Assembly: GCF_016901015.1 (NCBI RefSeq)
Contig: NZ_JAFEUP010000001.1
Location: 186,001 to 250,000 of the forward strand
Direction of reading: 5' to 3'
Length of the DNA: 64,000 nucleotides
From: Zestomonas insulae
GTDB taxonomy: Bacteria > Pseudomonadota > Gammaproteobacteria > Pseudomonadales > Pseudomonadaceae
The position numbers and the translations under genes are program-made. This document shows positions 44,535-54,692 of this stretch, one piece after another. The notes under the pieces are model-generated. The model had not been told where the DNA came from, ran no database searches, and saw only the letters and a program-made list of their open reading frames with translations. The stretch's first letter is position 1. Each line of letters opens with the position of its first letter.

Positions 44535-45605
44535 TCAGCGCTCGGCGAAGGCGTCGGGGACCCGCAGCAGGCGGTCGCCGGTGAACGCGCCGACGTACAG
44601 GTCAGGGCCGACCTGCAGCGCCACCGAGGCACCGAACAACACGCCCGGCGCGGCGGTGTAGAGCGGTGCCAGCGTGCCGTCCTGCGGATCGAGGGCGACC
44701 ACGCGCACCGCGCTTGGGCAGAACTCGCGCTTGCCGACGAAACAGTCGCGAAAGGTCGCCGCGTCGGGCAGGCCGGCGGCCAGCAGGCGGCCATCGGCGC
44801 TCCAGCTGAGGTTGTCGGGCATGAAGTCCAGCGCCACCTTGCGCGTCACCTGGTGGCTGGCGAGGTCGTATTGCCACAGCGCCTTGCCGGTCCAGGCGGC
44901 GAACCACACCGAGCGGCCGTCGGCGCTGCGCTGGATGCCGTTGGGGAACGGCGCCTTGCTGTGCGCCAGGCGAACCAACGTGGCGCCCGGCCACCAGGCC
45001 ATCAGGTAACCGGTATCGCGGCCATCGAGCATGTGCTCGAGGTGCGGATCGGCCTGCATGTCGCGCAACTCGAACATCGCGGTGGCGACGAAGCCGCCAT
45101 CCACGCTGCCAACCACGTCGTTGAACAGGCTGCCCTGGCTGTTCGCCACACAGCCGCGCCACACCGCCTTCCAGCCGCCGGATACGGCGACCGGCTCGAG
45201 AAACTCGATGGCCTCGCGGCCTTGGTGGTTGACCACCAGCAGCTGCTCGCGGCCATCGGCGCGGCGCGACAGGTGCAGGCCGTGGGCGCCGATCGCCTGC
45301 GGCGGGGCGGCACAGTAGCGATCGCCCCAGCCCGGCTCGGCGTCGATTTCCACCGGCAGGTCGCGCACCGCACCACTGGCCAGCTCTAGCTGGCGCAGGC
45401 GGCTGTGGTGGGCGTCAGACAAGCCCGGCGTGGTGCTGAGAAAGAGGAACCGGCCATCACTGGCCGCCTCGATGTCCTCGGCCGGGGCGATGCCGCACAG
45501 CGGCGTGGTGCCGGGCGGCGCCACGCAGGGCGGCACAATCTCGGCCAGCGCAGCGCTGGCGGCACACAGCAGGCCGGCGAGCAGCGGCAGTTGAAGTCGG
45601 AGCAT
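44535..45605 (-). CDS. Secreted SMP-30/strictosidine-synthase-like beta-propeller
   Basis: A 356-residue protein with a clear signal peptide (MLRLQLPLLAGLLCAASAALA) and propeller repeats such as DGRFLFLSTT, GGFVATAMFEL, FPNGIQRSADGRSVWF and MPDNLSWSADGR. The FPNGI and PDNLSWS patterns are the calcium-site strands of SMP-30/paraoxonase/strictosidine-synthase-like enzymes, which hydrolyse lactones. Periplasmic location alongside the PQQ dehydrogenase suggests lactone hydrolysis. Six Cys residues occur, which fits a periplasmic fold with disulfides. The gene is 18 bases downstream of the MmgE/PrpD stop. Confidence 0.75.
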   Translation of the reverse strand: MLRLQLPLLAGLLCAASAALAEIVPPCVAPPGTTPLCGIAPAEDIEAASDGRFLFLSTTPGLSDAHHSRLRQLELASGAVRDLPVEIDAEPGWGDRYCAAPPQAIGAHGLHLSRRADGREQLLVVNHQGREAIEFLEPVAVSGGWKAVWRGCVANSQGSLFNDVVGSVDGGFVATAMFELRDMQADPHLEHMLDGRDTGYLMAWWPGATLVRLAHSKAPFPNGIQRSADGRSVWFAAWTGKALWQYDLASHQVTRKVALDFMPDNLSWSADGRLLAAGLPDAATFRDCFVGKREFCPSAVRVVALDPQDGTLAPLYTAAPGVLFGASVALQVGPDLYVGAFTGDRLLRVPDAFAER

Positions 45606-45623
45606 GGCGAGTTCCTCGTCTGG

Positions 45624-45631
45624 TTATTGTT
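45624..45631 (-). promoter_or_regulatory. Candidate Hfq/Crc A-rich motif before the SMP-30-like gene
   Basis: AACAATAA on the minus strand spans the end of the MmgE/PrpD stop codon and lies about 20 bases before the SMP-30-like start, near its GAGGA ribosome site. Confidence 0.55.
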
Positions 45632-46997
45632 CGTGGCAGCACTGGCGCAAGCGGCAGATGCTGGTGCGGCGCACCAGGCTGCTGAGGTCGGTGAGCTGCT
45701 CGAGCTGCCCGACCTCGGCGATCAATTCATCCAACGCGGCGGCATCGAGCGGCATCTCGGCGCGCATGCCGTGCAGCAGCGTCACCTCCTTCGCCCAGGA
45801 AAAACGCAGCTGGTCGGCCTGCGGGTAGAAGCTGGCGGCCAGTTCACGGCCGTCGGCGAGGCGCACGCGGATACGCGACTGCAGCATCGCCAGGTCGGGC
45901 GCCTCATGGACCCGCGCACAAGCCACCAAGCGCAGCACCGCGGGATCGTCGAAGGCGTGCAGCGCAGGCATGTCCACCGCCCGACCGAGCAAGCCGAGGG
46001 CGACGCTGAACGGCGTGCTCATCAGCGTCTGCACGCGGTTGCGAAACGGCCCGCAGTAAGCGATGCCAGGGTGGCGCGCCTCAAACGGATGCATGTCGAT
46101 GTCGATGGCGACGATGTCCGCCGTCGCGCCGAGCTGCGCGGCGAGCTGGCGGGCGTTCAGCAGCGGTGTCTGGTTGCCCGCGCACACCGGCAGGGCCTTG
46201 AAGTTGACGTTGAGAATTTCGAAGCACGTGCCGAGCCCGGCCAGCATCCGCTCGCCGCCCTCGGTACTGCCGGCGAAGGCGCGCAGGAAGCCGGCCTGGC
46301 CGTCCAACGCACTGACCGCCGCGCCCAGGCCGCGGGCAGCGAGGCTGGCGGCGAGGATGCCGTTGCGTGCGGCCTGGCCGTTGTGCAGGACGAACTCCTC
46401 GCTACCGGCGGCGAAGGGTTCGATGGTCCCGCCGGCCAGGGTCGCGGCGATTCCCAGGGCATGCGCGGTGCGCTCGCGGTCCAGGCCGAGTAGCCGCGCG
46501 CTCACCGCGGCGGCACCGAGCACACCGTACAGCGCGGTGGCGCGGAACCCGCGCGGAGTGGTCAGCGCGGTGAACTCGCGACTCAGCGCGCCGGCCACTT
46601 CGTAACCAGCAACCAGCGCGGTCATGAACGCCTCGCCGCTGCTGCGCCGCGCTTCGGCGAGTGCCAGTCCGGCGGCGATTAGCACGGTGCCGAGGTGCGC
46701 GGTGTGATGGGTATCGTCCTGCACACGGCCATGGAACAGCACGGCGTTGGCGAACGCGGCGTTCATTGCCGAACTACGCCAGCCGCCGTGCAGCACGGTG
46801 GCCTGCGCGGCGCCGCCATCGGCGAGGATCAACTCGGCGGCGATACTCGCGCCAGGCAGCTCGTGACCGGCCAGGGCCATGCCCAGCTGGTGCAGCACAC
46901 ACAGCCGCGCCTTGTCGCGCACCGCCGCCGGCAGGTCGGCGAAACGCAGCTCATGGACGAAAGCGGCCAGCGCCTGGCTGAGCGTCTCCCCGCTCAT
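45624..46997 (-). CDS. MmgE/PrpD family protein
   Basis: A 457-residue protein of the 2-methylcitrate-dehydratase-like MmgE/PrpD family. VQDDTHHTAHLGTVLIAAGLA near residue 93 is its signature, followed by GAAAVSARLLGLDRERTAHAL and a LHNGQAARNGI stretch. The family dehydrates citrate-like acids or isomerises them, though several members act on other substrates. It overlaps the MFS gene by four bases (ATGA) upstream, so the two are coupled. Its reaction within the pathway is not obvious. Confidence 0.88.
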   Translation of the reverse strand: MSGETLSQALAAFVHELRFADLPAAVRDKARLCVLHQLGMALAGHELPGASIAAELILADGGAAQATVLHGGWRSSAMNAAFANAVLFHGRVQDDTHHTAHLGTVLIAAGLALAEARRSSGEAFMTALVAGYEVAGALSREFTALTTPRGFRATALYGVLGAAAVSARLLGLDRERTAHALGIAATLAGGTIEPFAAGSEEFVLHNGQAARNGILAASLAARGLGAAVSALDGQAGFLRAFAGSTEGGERMLAGLGTCFEILNVNFKALPVCAGNQTPLLNARQLAAQLGATADIVAIDIDMHPFEARHPGIAYCGPFRNRVQTLMSTPFSVALGLLGRAVDMPALHAFDDPAVLRLVACARVHEAPDLAMLQSRIRVRLADGRELAASFYPQADQLRFSWAKEVTLLHGMRAEMPLDAAALDELIAEVGQLEQLTDLSSLVRRTSICRLRQCCHEQ

Positions 46998-48199
46998 GCC
47001 GGTGCCCCGTCGGCGACCCGCCAGGTGCCGAGCAACAACCGGTTGGCCAGCCAGGCGGCAGTGCCCAGCGCGCTGATCGCCAACGCCAGCGGCAAGCCAC
47101 TGCCATCGTGCGCCAGGCCGATGAACACACCGCCAAGCATGCCCATGCCGAAGGTCGTGGCACCGAGCATTGCCGCAGCCACGCCGGCATTATCGCCCTG
47201 GCTGACCATGGCCATTGCGCTGGCGTTGGGGTTGATCACCCCAATGCTGGCGACCAGCACGAAGAAGCCCAGCATCAGCAGCGGTAGCGAGCGCAGGCCA
47301 GCCAGTTCGGCACTCAGCAGCAGCGCGCCGGCGCCCAGCGGCAACCACAGCGCGCGGGCCAGCAGCAGGCTGGCGCTGTAGCGGCGCAACAGGCGGCGGT
47401 TGAACTGGCTGGCGAGCAGCAGCCCGATGCCGTTGAGACCGAAGAACAGCCCGTAGTGGGACGGCTCGATGCCCTGCAACTCAAGCAGCACGAACGGCGA
47501 ACCGGCGATGTAGGCAAACATCGCCCCGGCGGCGAATGCCTGGCTAAGCAGATAGCCGAGGAACTGCCGGTCGCCGCACAGCCGCGCATAGCGGCGCAGC
47601 ACCAGCCCAAGATGCAGCGGCTGGACGCGCTCCGCCGTCAGAGTCTCGTCGAGCAGCAGATGCACGGCGAGCAGGCAGCTCAGGCCGAACGCGGCGAGCA
47701 CCAGGAAGATCGCCTGCCAACCCCACACCGCCAGCAGCAGGCCGCCGCCGAGTGGCGCGAGGATCGGCGCCAGGCCCATCACCAGCATGATCCGCGACAG
47801 CACCCGTGCGGTGTCCTGCGGAGTGCAGCGGTCGCGGACGATGGCCGTGGTCAGCACGGTGCCGGTACAGCCACCGATGCCCTGCAGGAAACGCCAGCCA
47901 ACCAGCGACTCGAGGCTAGCCGCCTGGACGATGGCCAGCGAGGCCAGGCTGTAGAGCGCCAGGCCGAAGTACAGCGGCGGTTTGCGCCCGTAGCGGTCAC
48001 TGAGCGGCCCGTAGCAGAGCATGCCGAGCAGCACCCCGACGAAGTAGCTGGAGAAACTCAGCTCGACACCGCCCGGCGCCAACTGCAGGGCGCGGGTGAT
48101 GGCCGGAAACGCCGGCAGGTACATGTCGGTGGACATCGGCGCAATGGCGGTCAGAGCGCCAAGCAACACCAACCAACTGGCGCGCAGGGACAAACGCAT
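46994..48199 (-). CDS. MFS transporter, Bcr/CflA type
   Basis: A 401-residue 12-helix transporter with APMSTDMYLPAFPAI near residue 20 and the SDRYGRKPPLYFGLALY loop typical of Bcr/CflA drug exporters. The start at 48199 (MRLSLRASW) is chosen because GAGGT lies six bases before it; an ATG at 48205 lacks this spacing. It overlaps MmgE/PrpD by four bases. In this island it could export a toxic intermediate or import the substrate. Confidence 0.88.
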   Translation of the reverse strand: MRLSLRASWLVLLGALTAIAPMSTDMYLPAFPAITRALQLAPGGVELSFSSYFVGVLLGMLCYGPLSDRYGRKPPLYFGLALYSLASLAIVQAASLESLVGWRFLQGIGGCTGTVLTTAIVRDRCTPQDTARVLSRIMLVMGLAPILAPLGGGLLLAVWGWQAIFLVLAAFGLSCLLAVHLLLDETLTAERVQPLHLGLVLRRYARLCGDRQFLGYLLSQAFAAGAMFAYIAGSPFVLLELQGIEPSHYGLFFGLNGIGLLLASQFNRRLLRRYSASLLLARALWLPLGAGALLLSAELAGLRSLPLLMLGFFVLVASIGVINPNASAMAMVSQGDNAGVAAAMLGATTFGMGMLGGVFIGLAHDGSGLPLALAISALGTAAWLANRLLLGTWRVADGAPA

Positions 48200-48260
48200 A
48201 GGCATACCTCGGCGCGGACGACTCGCATCCGCGCACAAACGAATAGGGAGCAGGACGCCA

Positions 48261-48333
48261 CGGCCCTCGTGGGGCCGCGCGTCCCCACCGGCGCGAGGCG
48301 CCGGCGTACCCGTCACCCAGGTCGGGCGACGGG
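48261..48333. other. Cluster of GC hairpins in the hydrolase-MFS gap
   Basis: Three stems lie in tandem: CGGCCC/GGGCCG (48261-48266, 48272-48277), CCGGCGC/GCGCCGG (48288-48294, 48298-48304) and CCCGTC/GACGGG (48309-48314, 48328-48333). No T-run is seen, so they are not intrinsic terminators; they may slow decay or lower expression downstream. Confidence 0.5.
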
Positions 48334-48375
48334 TGGATGGCGGAGCGCAGGGACGGTCAGGCCGCCCCGCTCCAC

Positions 48376-49719
<1,344 letters not shown>

Positions 49720-51360
49720 TCAGGGTGAGTTGGGTGGCTCGGCCACCCCGGCCCAGTCGGCGTAGCGTCGCCACGCCGCGTGCAACACCGCCAGGCGCTG
49801 CGGCTGGGTGGCTGCCAGGTCACGGGTTTCGCCGCGATCCTCGGCAAGGTTGTACAGCCGCCAGTGATACGGCTGCCCCGGTTTGGGCGGGGAGCCGTCC
49901 GGTGCATATGCGGATACCAGCTTCCAGTCGCCATCGCGGACATAGGGCTGGCCGAACAGCTCGCCGGCTAGCGGTTGGGGTGGTAACGCTGCGACAGCGC
50001 CGGTCAGCAACGGCAGCAGCGAGCGGCCGGTGATCGGCAGCTTGCCCGCGGGCGTCTCGCTGGCCGGCACACCCGCCAGCGCGAGGAAAGTGGGGGCCAA
50101 GTCGTCGACCCGCGCCACGCCGTGCAGCACCCGCCCTGCCGCCACCGGCAATGCGCGCGGCAGATGCATGATGGCCGGCACCGCGATGCCGCCCTCGGCG
50201 CTGGTACCCTTGACCAGGCTGAATGGCGTCGAGCTGACCTCTGCCCAGCGATAGCCATAGCTGACGTTGGACCCCTTGCGACCGAGATTGGCCAGCGAAT
50301 TGTCGGTGTGGGCGTCATCCGGCGAATAACCCTTGGCGTGATCCTCGCCCGCCGCGCCGTTGTCCGAGAGAAAAACGATCAGGGTGTTGTCGTACTGGCC
50401 GGTGCGCTTGAGGTGATCGATCAGCCGACCGATGTTCATGTCGAGGTGCTCGACCATCGCCGCGTAGATTTCCATCTTGCGCGCTTCCACAGCGCGCTCT
50501 GCGTCACTCAGCTGCTCCCAGGATTTGGCCGGCACCTGCGCTGGCGGCGCTGGCGGGAACTCCCCAGCGAACAGGCCGAGCTGCTTGAGCCGCGCCAGAC
50601 GTTCAGTGCGGATCGCCTGGTAGCCGGCATCGTAACGACCGCGGTACTTGTCGAGGTAGGCCTGTGGCACCTGCAGCGGCCAGTGCGGAGCGGTGTAGGC
50701 GGCATAGGCGAAGAACGGCTTGCCCTCGGTACGTCCGGCGTCGAGGTAGCCGATCAGCTTGTCGGTGTAGAAGGTGCTGGAGAAGAAATCCGCAGGCACC
50801 TCGACCGGCCTGCCGTCCTCCCGGTAACTGACGTTTTCGATGCGCACCTGCGAGCCCGCAAGCGGTTGGAAGTGGCTGGCGCCGCCGTCGAGCAGGCTGA
50901 ACGAACGCTCGAAGCCCCAGGCATCGGGCCCTTGCCCGGCGGCTTTGCCGAGGTGCCATTTGCCGGCCATGTAGGTCGCATAGCCGGCGTCCTTGAGGCG
51001 TTGCGCAAAGGACTGCGCACGCCCGTTCAAGTAGCCCTCGTATCCCGGTCGACCCTGCAGCGCCGGCGCGAACGGCAACACTTCGGCCATGGTGCCGAGG
51101 CCGACCAGGTGGCTGTCGGTGCCGGACAGCAGCATCGAGCGGGTCGGCGAACAGGCCGCCGCCGCGTAGAAGTTGCTCAGTCGCACACCCTCGCGGGCGA
51201 GTTGGTCGAGATTGGGCGTGGCGATTTCGCCGCCGAAACTGGCGATATCGGAGAAGCCGAGATCATCGGCGAGGATCAACAGAATGTTCGGTGGGCTGGC
51301 GGCGAATGCATTCGTCGACAGCAGGCAGGCCAGCACGGCCAGGCGTTTGAGTCGCGTCAT
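49720..51360 (-). CDS. Periplasmic arylsulfatase
   Basis: A 546-residue type I sulfatase. A signal peptide (MTRLKRLAVLACLLSTNAFAA) leads into NILLILADDLGFSDI with the metal Asp pair at 32-33, and the formylglycine motif CSPTR is at 70-74, with Cys70 as the residue to be modified. LSDNGAAGEDHA near residue 345 is another metal-site region. Formylglycine generation needs a modifying enzyme not in this window. It is the last gene of the upstream transcript, followed by a terminator. A sulfated aryl or sterol-type substrate is implied but not proven. Confidence 0.92.
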   Translation of the reverse strand: MTRLKRLAVLACLLSTNAFAASPPNILLILADDLGFSDIASFGGEIATPNLDQLAREGVRLSNFYAAAACSPTRSMLLSGTDSHLVGLGTMAEVLPFAPALQGRPGYEGYLNGRAQSFAQRLKDAGYATYMAGKWHLGKAAGQGPDAWGFERSFSLLDGGASHFQPLAGSQVRIENVSYREDGRPVEVPADFFSSTFYTDKLIGYLDAGRTEGKPFFAYAAYTAPHWPLQVPQAYLDKYRGRYDAGYQAIRTERLARLKQLGLFAGEFPPAPPAQVPAKSWEQLSDAERAVEARKMEIYAAMVEHLDMNIGRLIDHLKRTGQYDNTLIVFLSDNGAAGEDHAKGYSPDDAHTDNSLANLGRKGSNVSYGYRWAEVSSTPFSLVKGTSAEGGIAVPAIMHLPRALPVAAGRVLHGVARVDDLAPTFLALAGVPASETPAGKLPITGRSLLPLLTGAVAALPPQPLAGELFGQPYVRDGDWKLVSAYAPDGSPPKPGQPYHWRLYNLAEDRGETRDLAATQPQRLAVLHAAWRRYADWAGVAEPPNSP

Positions 51361-51424
51361 GGCGGGCTCTCTGTAGGAGGGACGAACCCGGCAAGCGCGC
51401 AAGGCGTTGCCGGGACATTAGGAC

Positions 51425-52453
51425 TCAGGTCGGCAGCACCTCGCGGCCTTTGAGCAGGTCCAACGCGACGTCGACGATCATGTCTTCCTGGCCGCCGACC
51501 ATGCGCCGCTTGCCCAGCTCGACGAGGATATCGAGGGTCTTCAAGCCGTACTTGGCGGCGGCGATTTCGGCGTGGCGCAGGAAGCTCGAGTAGACCCCGG
51601 CGTAGCCGAGGCCGAGGGTCTCGCGATCGACCCGCACCGGGCGGTCCTGCAGCGGGCGCACGATGTCGTCGGCGGCATCCATCAGGGTGTAGAGGTCGGT
51701 GCCGTGGTTCCAGCCGAGGCGCTCGGCGGCGGCGATGAACACCTCCAGCGGTGCGTTGCCGGCGCCCGCGCCCATGCCGGCGAGGCTGGCGTCGATGCGG
51801 TCGCAGCCTTCCTCCACCGCGGTGATCGAGTTGGCCACCCCGAGCGACAGGTTGTGGTGGGCGTGCATGCCGGTCTGCGTCTCCGGCTTGAGCACTGCCT
51901 TGAAGGCGCGCATGCGGTCGCGGATGTCCTGCATGTTCATCGCCCCACCGGAGTCGGCCATGTAGATGCAGGTCGCGCCGTAGCTCTCCATCAGCTGGCC
52001 TTGGCGGGCCAGCTCTTCGGCCGGAATCATGTGGCTCATCATCAGGAAACCGACGGTGTCCATGCCCAGGTGGCGGGCGTATTCGATGTGCTGCTTGGAG
52101 ACATCCGCCTCGGTGCAGTGGGTGGCGATGCGCACGATGCGCGCGCCAGCTTCATAGGCATTCTTCAGGTCATGCACGCTACCGATGCCGGGCAACAGCA
52201 GCGTGGCGATCTTGGCGTGCTGGAGCTCGCCGGCCACCGCCTCGATGTATTCGAGGTCGGTGTGGCGGCCGAAGCCGTAGTTGAACGAGGAGCCTTGCAG
52301 GCCGTCGCCGTGGGCGACCTCGATGGAGTCGACCTTGGCCTGGTCTAAGGCGCGTGCGATGGCGCGCACGTCGTCGAGACCGTACTGGTGGCGGATCGCG
52401 TGGCTGCCGTCGCGCAGGGTGACGTCGGAGATGTAGATTTTCTTGCCGTTCAT
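51425..52453 (-). CDS. dmpG: 4-hydroxy-2-oxovalerate aldolase
   Basis: A 342-residue class II aldolase that splits 4-hydroxy-2-oxoacids to pyruvate and an aldehyde. It starts [21 protein letters not shown] with the Asp/Arg/His active-site strand, and the metal ligands lie in [15 protein letters not shown] near residue 200. The partner dehydrogenase gene lies 11 bases upstream, as usual for the channelling aldolase-dehydrogenase complex. Names include BphI, MhpE and HsaF; I chose the dmp name as generic. It is the last step of the meta-cleavage lower pathway. Confidence 0.95.
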   Translation of the reverse strand: MNGKKIYISDVTLRDGSHAIRHQYGLDDVRAIARALDQAKVDSIEVAHGDGLQGSSFNYGFGRHTDLEYIEAVAGELQHAKIATLLLPGIGSVHDLKNAYEAGARIVRIATHCTEADVSKQHIEYARHLGMDTVGFLMMSHMIPAEELARQGQLMESYGATCIYMADSGGAMNMQDIRDRMRAFKAVLKPETQTGMHAHHNLSLGVANSITAVEEGCDRIDASLAGMGAGAGNAPLEVFIAAAERLGWNHGTDLYTLMDAADDIVRPLQDRPVRVDRETLGLGYAGVYSSFLRHAEIAAAKYGLKTLDILVELGKRRMVGGQEDMIVDVALDLLKGREVLPT

Positions 52454-52464
52454 GCTCGCGCTCC

Positions 52465-53409
52465 TCAGCCGTTGCTCATCGCGTTGTTCAGGATCGACTG
52501 AGCCATGCGCTCGGCGGTGGCCAGCGCGGCGGAGGTCATGATGTCGAGGTTGCCGGCGTAGGCCGGCAGGTAGTGGGCGGCGCCTTCGACTTCGAGGAAC
52601 ACCGAGGTCTTCAGCCCGGAGAACTGGCCGTGGCCGGGAATGTGCAAGTCATGCACCTCGTCGAACTGCACTTTCTGCTTGAGCCGGTAGCCGGGCACAT
52701 AGGCCTGCACCGCGGCGGCCATCTCCACGATCGAGGCTTCGACCTTGGCTTGGTCGGCGGCTTCGCTGAGCACGAACACCGTGTCGCGCATCATCAGCGG
52801 CGGCTCGGCCGGGTTCATGATGATGATCGCCTTGCCCTTGGCTGCGCCGCCAATCACTTCGATGGCCTTCGAGGTGGTCTCGGTGAACTCGTCGATGTTG
52901 GCGCGGGTGCCGGGACCGGCGGATTTCGAGGCAATGGACGCGATGATCTCGGCGTAATGGACTTTCGCCACCCGCGATACCGCCGCGACCATGGGAATGG
53001 TCGCCTGGCCACCGCAGGTGACCATGTTGACGTTCGGTGCCTGCAGGTGCTGCTCGAGGTTGACCACCGGCACGCAATACGGACCGATGGCGGCCGGGGT
53101 CAGGTCGATCAGACGAAGACTGGGCTTGTGGCCCCGCAACAAGGCGTCGTTCTTCACGTGAGCGGCGGCGGAGGTAGCATCGAAGACGAAGTCGATCTCG
53201 GAGAAGATCGGCAGGCGGGTCAGGCCCTCGGCGCCTTCATGGGTGGTGGCCACACCCAGTCGTGCTGCGCGCGCCAGACCGTCGGACTCCGGATCGATGC
53301 CAACCATCGCAGCCATTTCCAGGTGCTTGGCATTGCGGAGAATCTTGATCATCAGGTCGGTGCCGATGTTGCCGGAGCCGATGATGGCGACTTTGAGTTT
53401 CTTGCTCAT
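52465..53409 (-). CDS. Acetaldehyde dehydrogenase (acylating)
   Basis: A 314-residue CoA-acylating dehydrogenase. The NAD motif [10 protein letters not shown] is near residue 11 and the catalytic Cys132 is in [12 protein letters not shown]. It forms the channelling partner of the aldolase, turning its aldehyde into acyl-CoA. Homologues accept acetaldehyde or propionaldehyde, so it fits either a C5 or a C6 dienoate. It is 20 bases downstream of the hydratase gene. Confidence 0.95.
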   Translation of the reverse strand: MSKKLKVAIIGSGNIGTDLMIKILRNAKHLEMAAMVGIDPESDGLARAARLGVATTHEGAEGLTRLPIFSEIDFVFDATSAAAHVKNDALLRGHKPSLRLIDLTPAAIGPYCVPVVNLEQHLQAPNVNMVTCGGQATIPMVAAVSRVAKVHYAEIIASIASKSAGPGTRANIDEFTETTSKAIEVIGGAAKGKAIIIMNPAEPPLMMRDTVFVLSEAADQAKVEASIVEMAAAVQAYVPGYRLKQKVQFDEVHDLHIPGHGQFSGLKTSVFLEVEGAAHYLPAYAGNLDIMTSAALATAERMAQSILNNAMSNG

Positions 53410-53429
53410 GGGATAGGTTCTCCGCGAGT

Positions 53430-54215
53430 TCAGACGAAGCGCACCGAGCAGCCGCCGATCCCGGCGATGCTCACCCGCAGGTTGTCACCGGCCACCACCG
53501 GCACCATGGCCGACAGCGCGCCGGAGAGGATCACTTCGCCCGCCTTGAGGCGCATGCCCAGGCGGCCGAGGGTATTGGCCAGCCAGGCCACGGCAATCGC
53601 CGGCGAGCCCATGCTCGCTGCGCCCGCACCGGTGCCAACCACCTTGCCGTTCTTCTCCAGCACCATGCCGGTGGTGGTGAGGTCGAGCTGGCGCGGGTCG
53701 ACCAGCCGATCGCCGAGCACGAACACGCCGCATGAGGCGTTGTCCGCCACGGTGTCCTGGATCTGGATCTTCCAGTTGCGGATGCGTGAGTCGACGATCT
53801 CGAAGCAGGCCATCACCCCTTCGGTGGCGCGCAGCACATCGGCAACCGTGATGCCGGGGCCGGCCAGGTCATGCTTGAGCACGAAGGCAATCTCACCCTC
53901 GGCCTTGGGCTGGATCAGCGTGCCGATCGGCACCGCGGCGCCCTGCTCGACCACCATGGCGTCGGTGAGTTGGCCGAAGTCCGGCTGGCCGACGCCAAGC
54001 ATGTCCATCACCGCCTGGCTGGTGACGCCGATCTTCTTGCCGATGATCCGCTCGCCGCGCGCCAGGCGGCGGGCAATCAGGTGCTGCTGGATGGCGTAGG
54101 CCTCTTCGAGGGTCAGCTCCGGGTGGCGGCTGGTCAGCGGGTCGAGTGGTGTTGCGGTGTCGAGGGCGACGAACAGTTCGTCACCGAGCCGCTCGATTAG
54201 GTTCAGGTCATTCAC
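53430..54215 (-). CDS. 2-oxopent-4-enoate / 2-hydroxypenta-2,4-dienoate hydratase
   Basis: A 261-residue hydratase of the fumarylacetoacetase-like fold. The metal region [15 protein letters not shown] lies near residue 106 and the conserved [19 protein letters not shown] segment near 150, which is closer to the canonical meta-pathway enzyme than the protein at 16126-16896. It makes 4-hydroxy-2-oxovalerate for the aldolase. It is first in the trio hydratase - dehydrogenase - aldolase, 39 bases after the GlcG-like gene. Confidence 0.94.
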   Translation of the reverse strand: MNDLNLIERLGDELFVALDTATPLDPLTSRHPELTLEEAYAIQQHLIARRLARGERIIGKKIGVTSQAVMDMLGVGQPDFGQLTDAMVVEQGAAVPIGTLIQPKAEGEIAFVLKHDLAGPGITVADVLRATEGVMACFEIVDSRIRNWKIQIQDTVADNASCGVFVLGDRLVDPRQLDLTTTGMVLEKNGKVVGTGAGAASMGSPAIAVAWLANTLGRLGMRLKAGEVILSGALSAMVPVVAGDNLRVSIAGIGGCSVRFV

Positions 54216-54254
54216 GTTTCAGTACTCCTGCCAATGCATGGCGAAAAATTCGAT

Positions 54255-54692
54255 TCAGGCGGGGACGATCGCGCGGTAGCCGGCGGTTGCGCACTCGCAG
54301 TCCTGCTCCTCGCTGGCGCCGGACACGCCGATGGCGCCGACCAGCCGTTCGCCGATGCGCAGCGGCAAGGCACCGCCCATCGGCACCAGGCGCGGCCGCA
54401 ACATCAGGCACAGGCGCACGTGCTCCGGGGCATCGCGCAGGCGCTCGCCGACCTCATCGGTGGGCATGCCGAATGACACTGCCGTCATCGCCTTGTCCTG
54501 GGCGATCTCGATGGTGTGCAGCGCAGCGCCGACCGCCCGGCCGAACGCCAGCAGGTGGCCGCCACCGTCGAGCACTGCGACGCTGACCCGCCAGCCGTGG
54601 CTGTCGGCCTGGCGCAGCGCGGCTTCCACCGCGCGTTGGGCGAGCGCCTGGGTGAGCGGCTCGCTCAGGGTTTCGAGGGGTTGTTCGCTCAT
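54255..54692 (-). CDS. GlcG/HbpS-like protein
   Basis: A 145-residue protein of the GlcG/HbpS family. VSVAVLDGGGHLLAFGRA near residue 37 and IGVSGASEEQDCECA near the C-terminus are the family's marks. Such proteins are found in many catabolic operons with an unclear role; some relatives bind heme. Its start overlaps the stop of the MMPL gene by four bases (ATGA), so it is coupled to the transport genes, while the hydratase follows 39 bases later. Confidence 0.88.
   Translation of the reverse strand: MSEQPLETLSEPLTQALAQRAVEAALRQADSHGWRVSVAVLDGGGHLLAFGRAVGAALHTIEIAQDKAMTAVSFGMPTDEVGERLRDAPEHVRLCLMLRPRLVPMGGALPLRIGERLVGAIGVSGASEEQDCECATAGYRAIVPA

Noticed and set aside
51387..51414. CCCGGCAA/TTGCCGGG inverted repeat between the sulfatase and aldolase genes as a terminator
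   Set aside because: The 8-bp stem has a 12-base loop and no T-run on the transcribed strand, so it is unlikely to end the operon.
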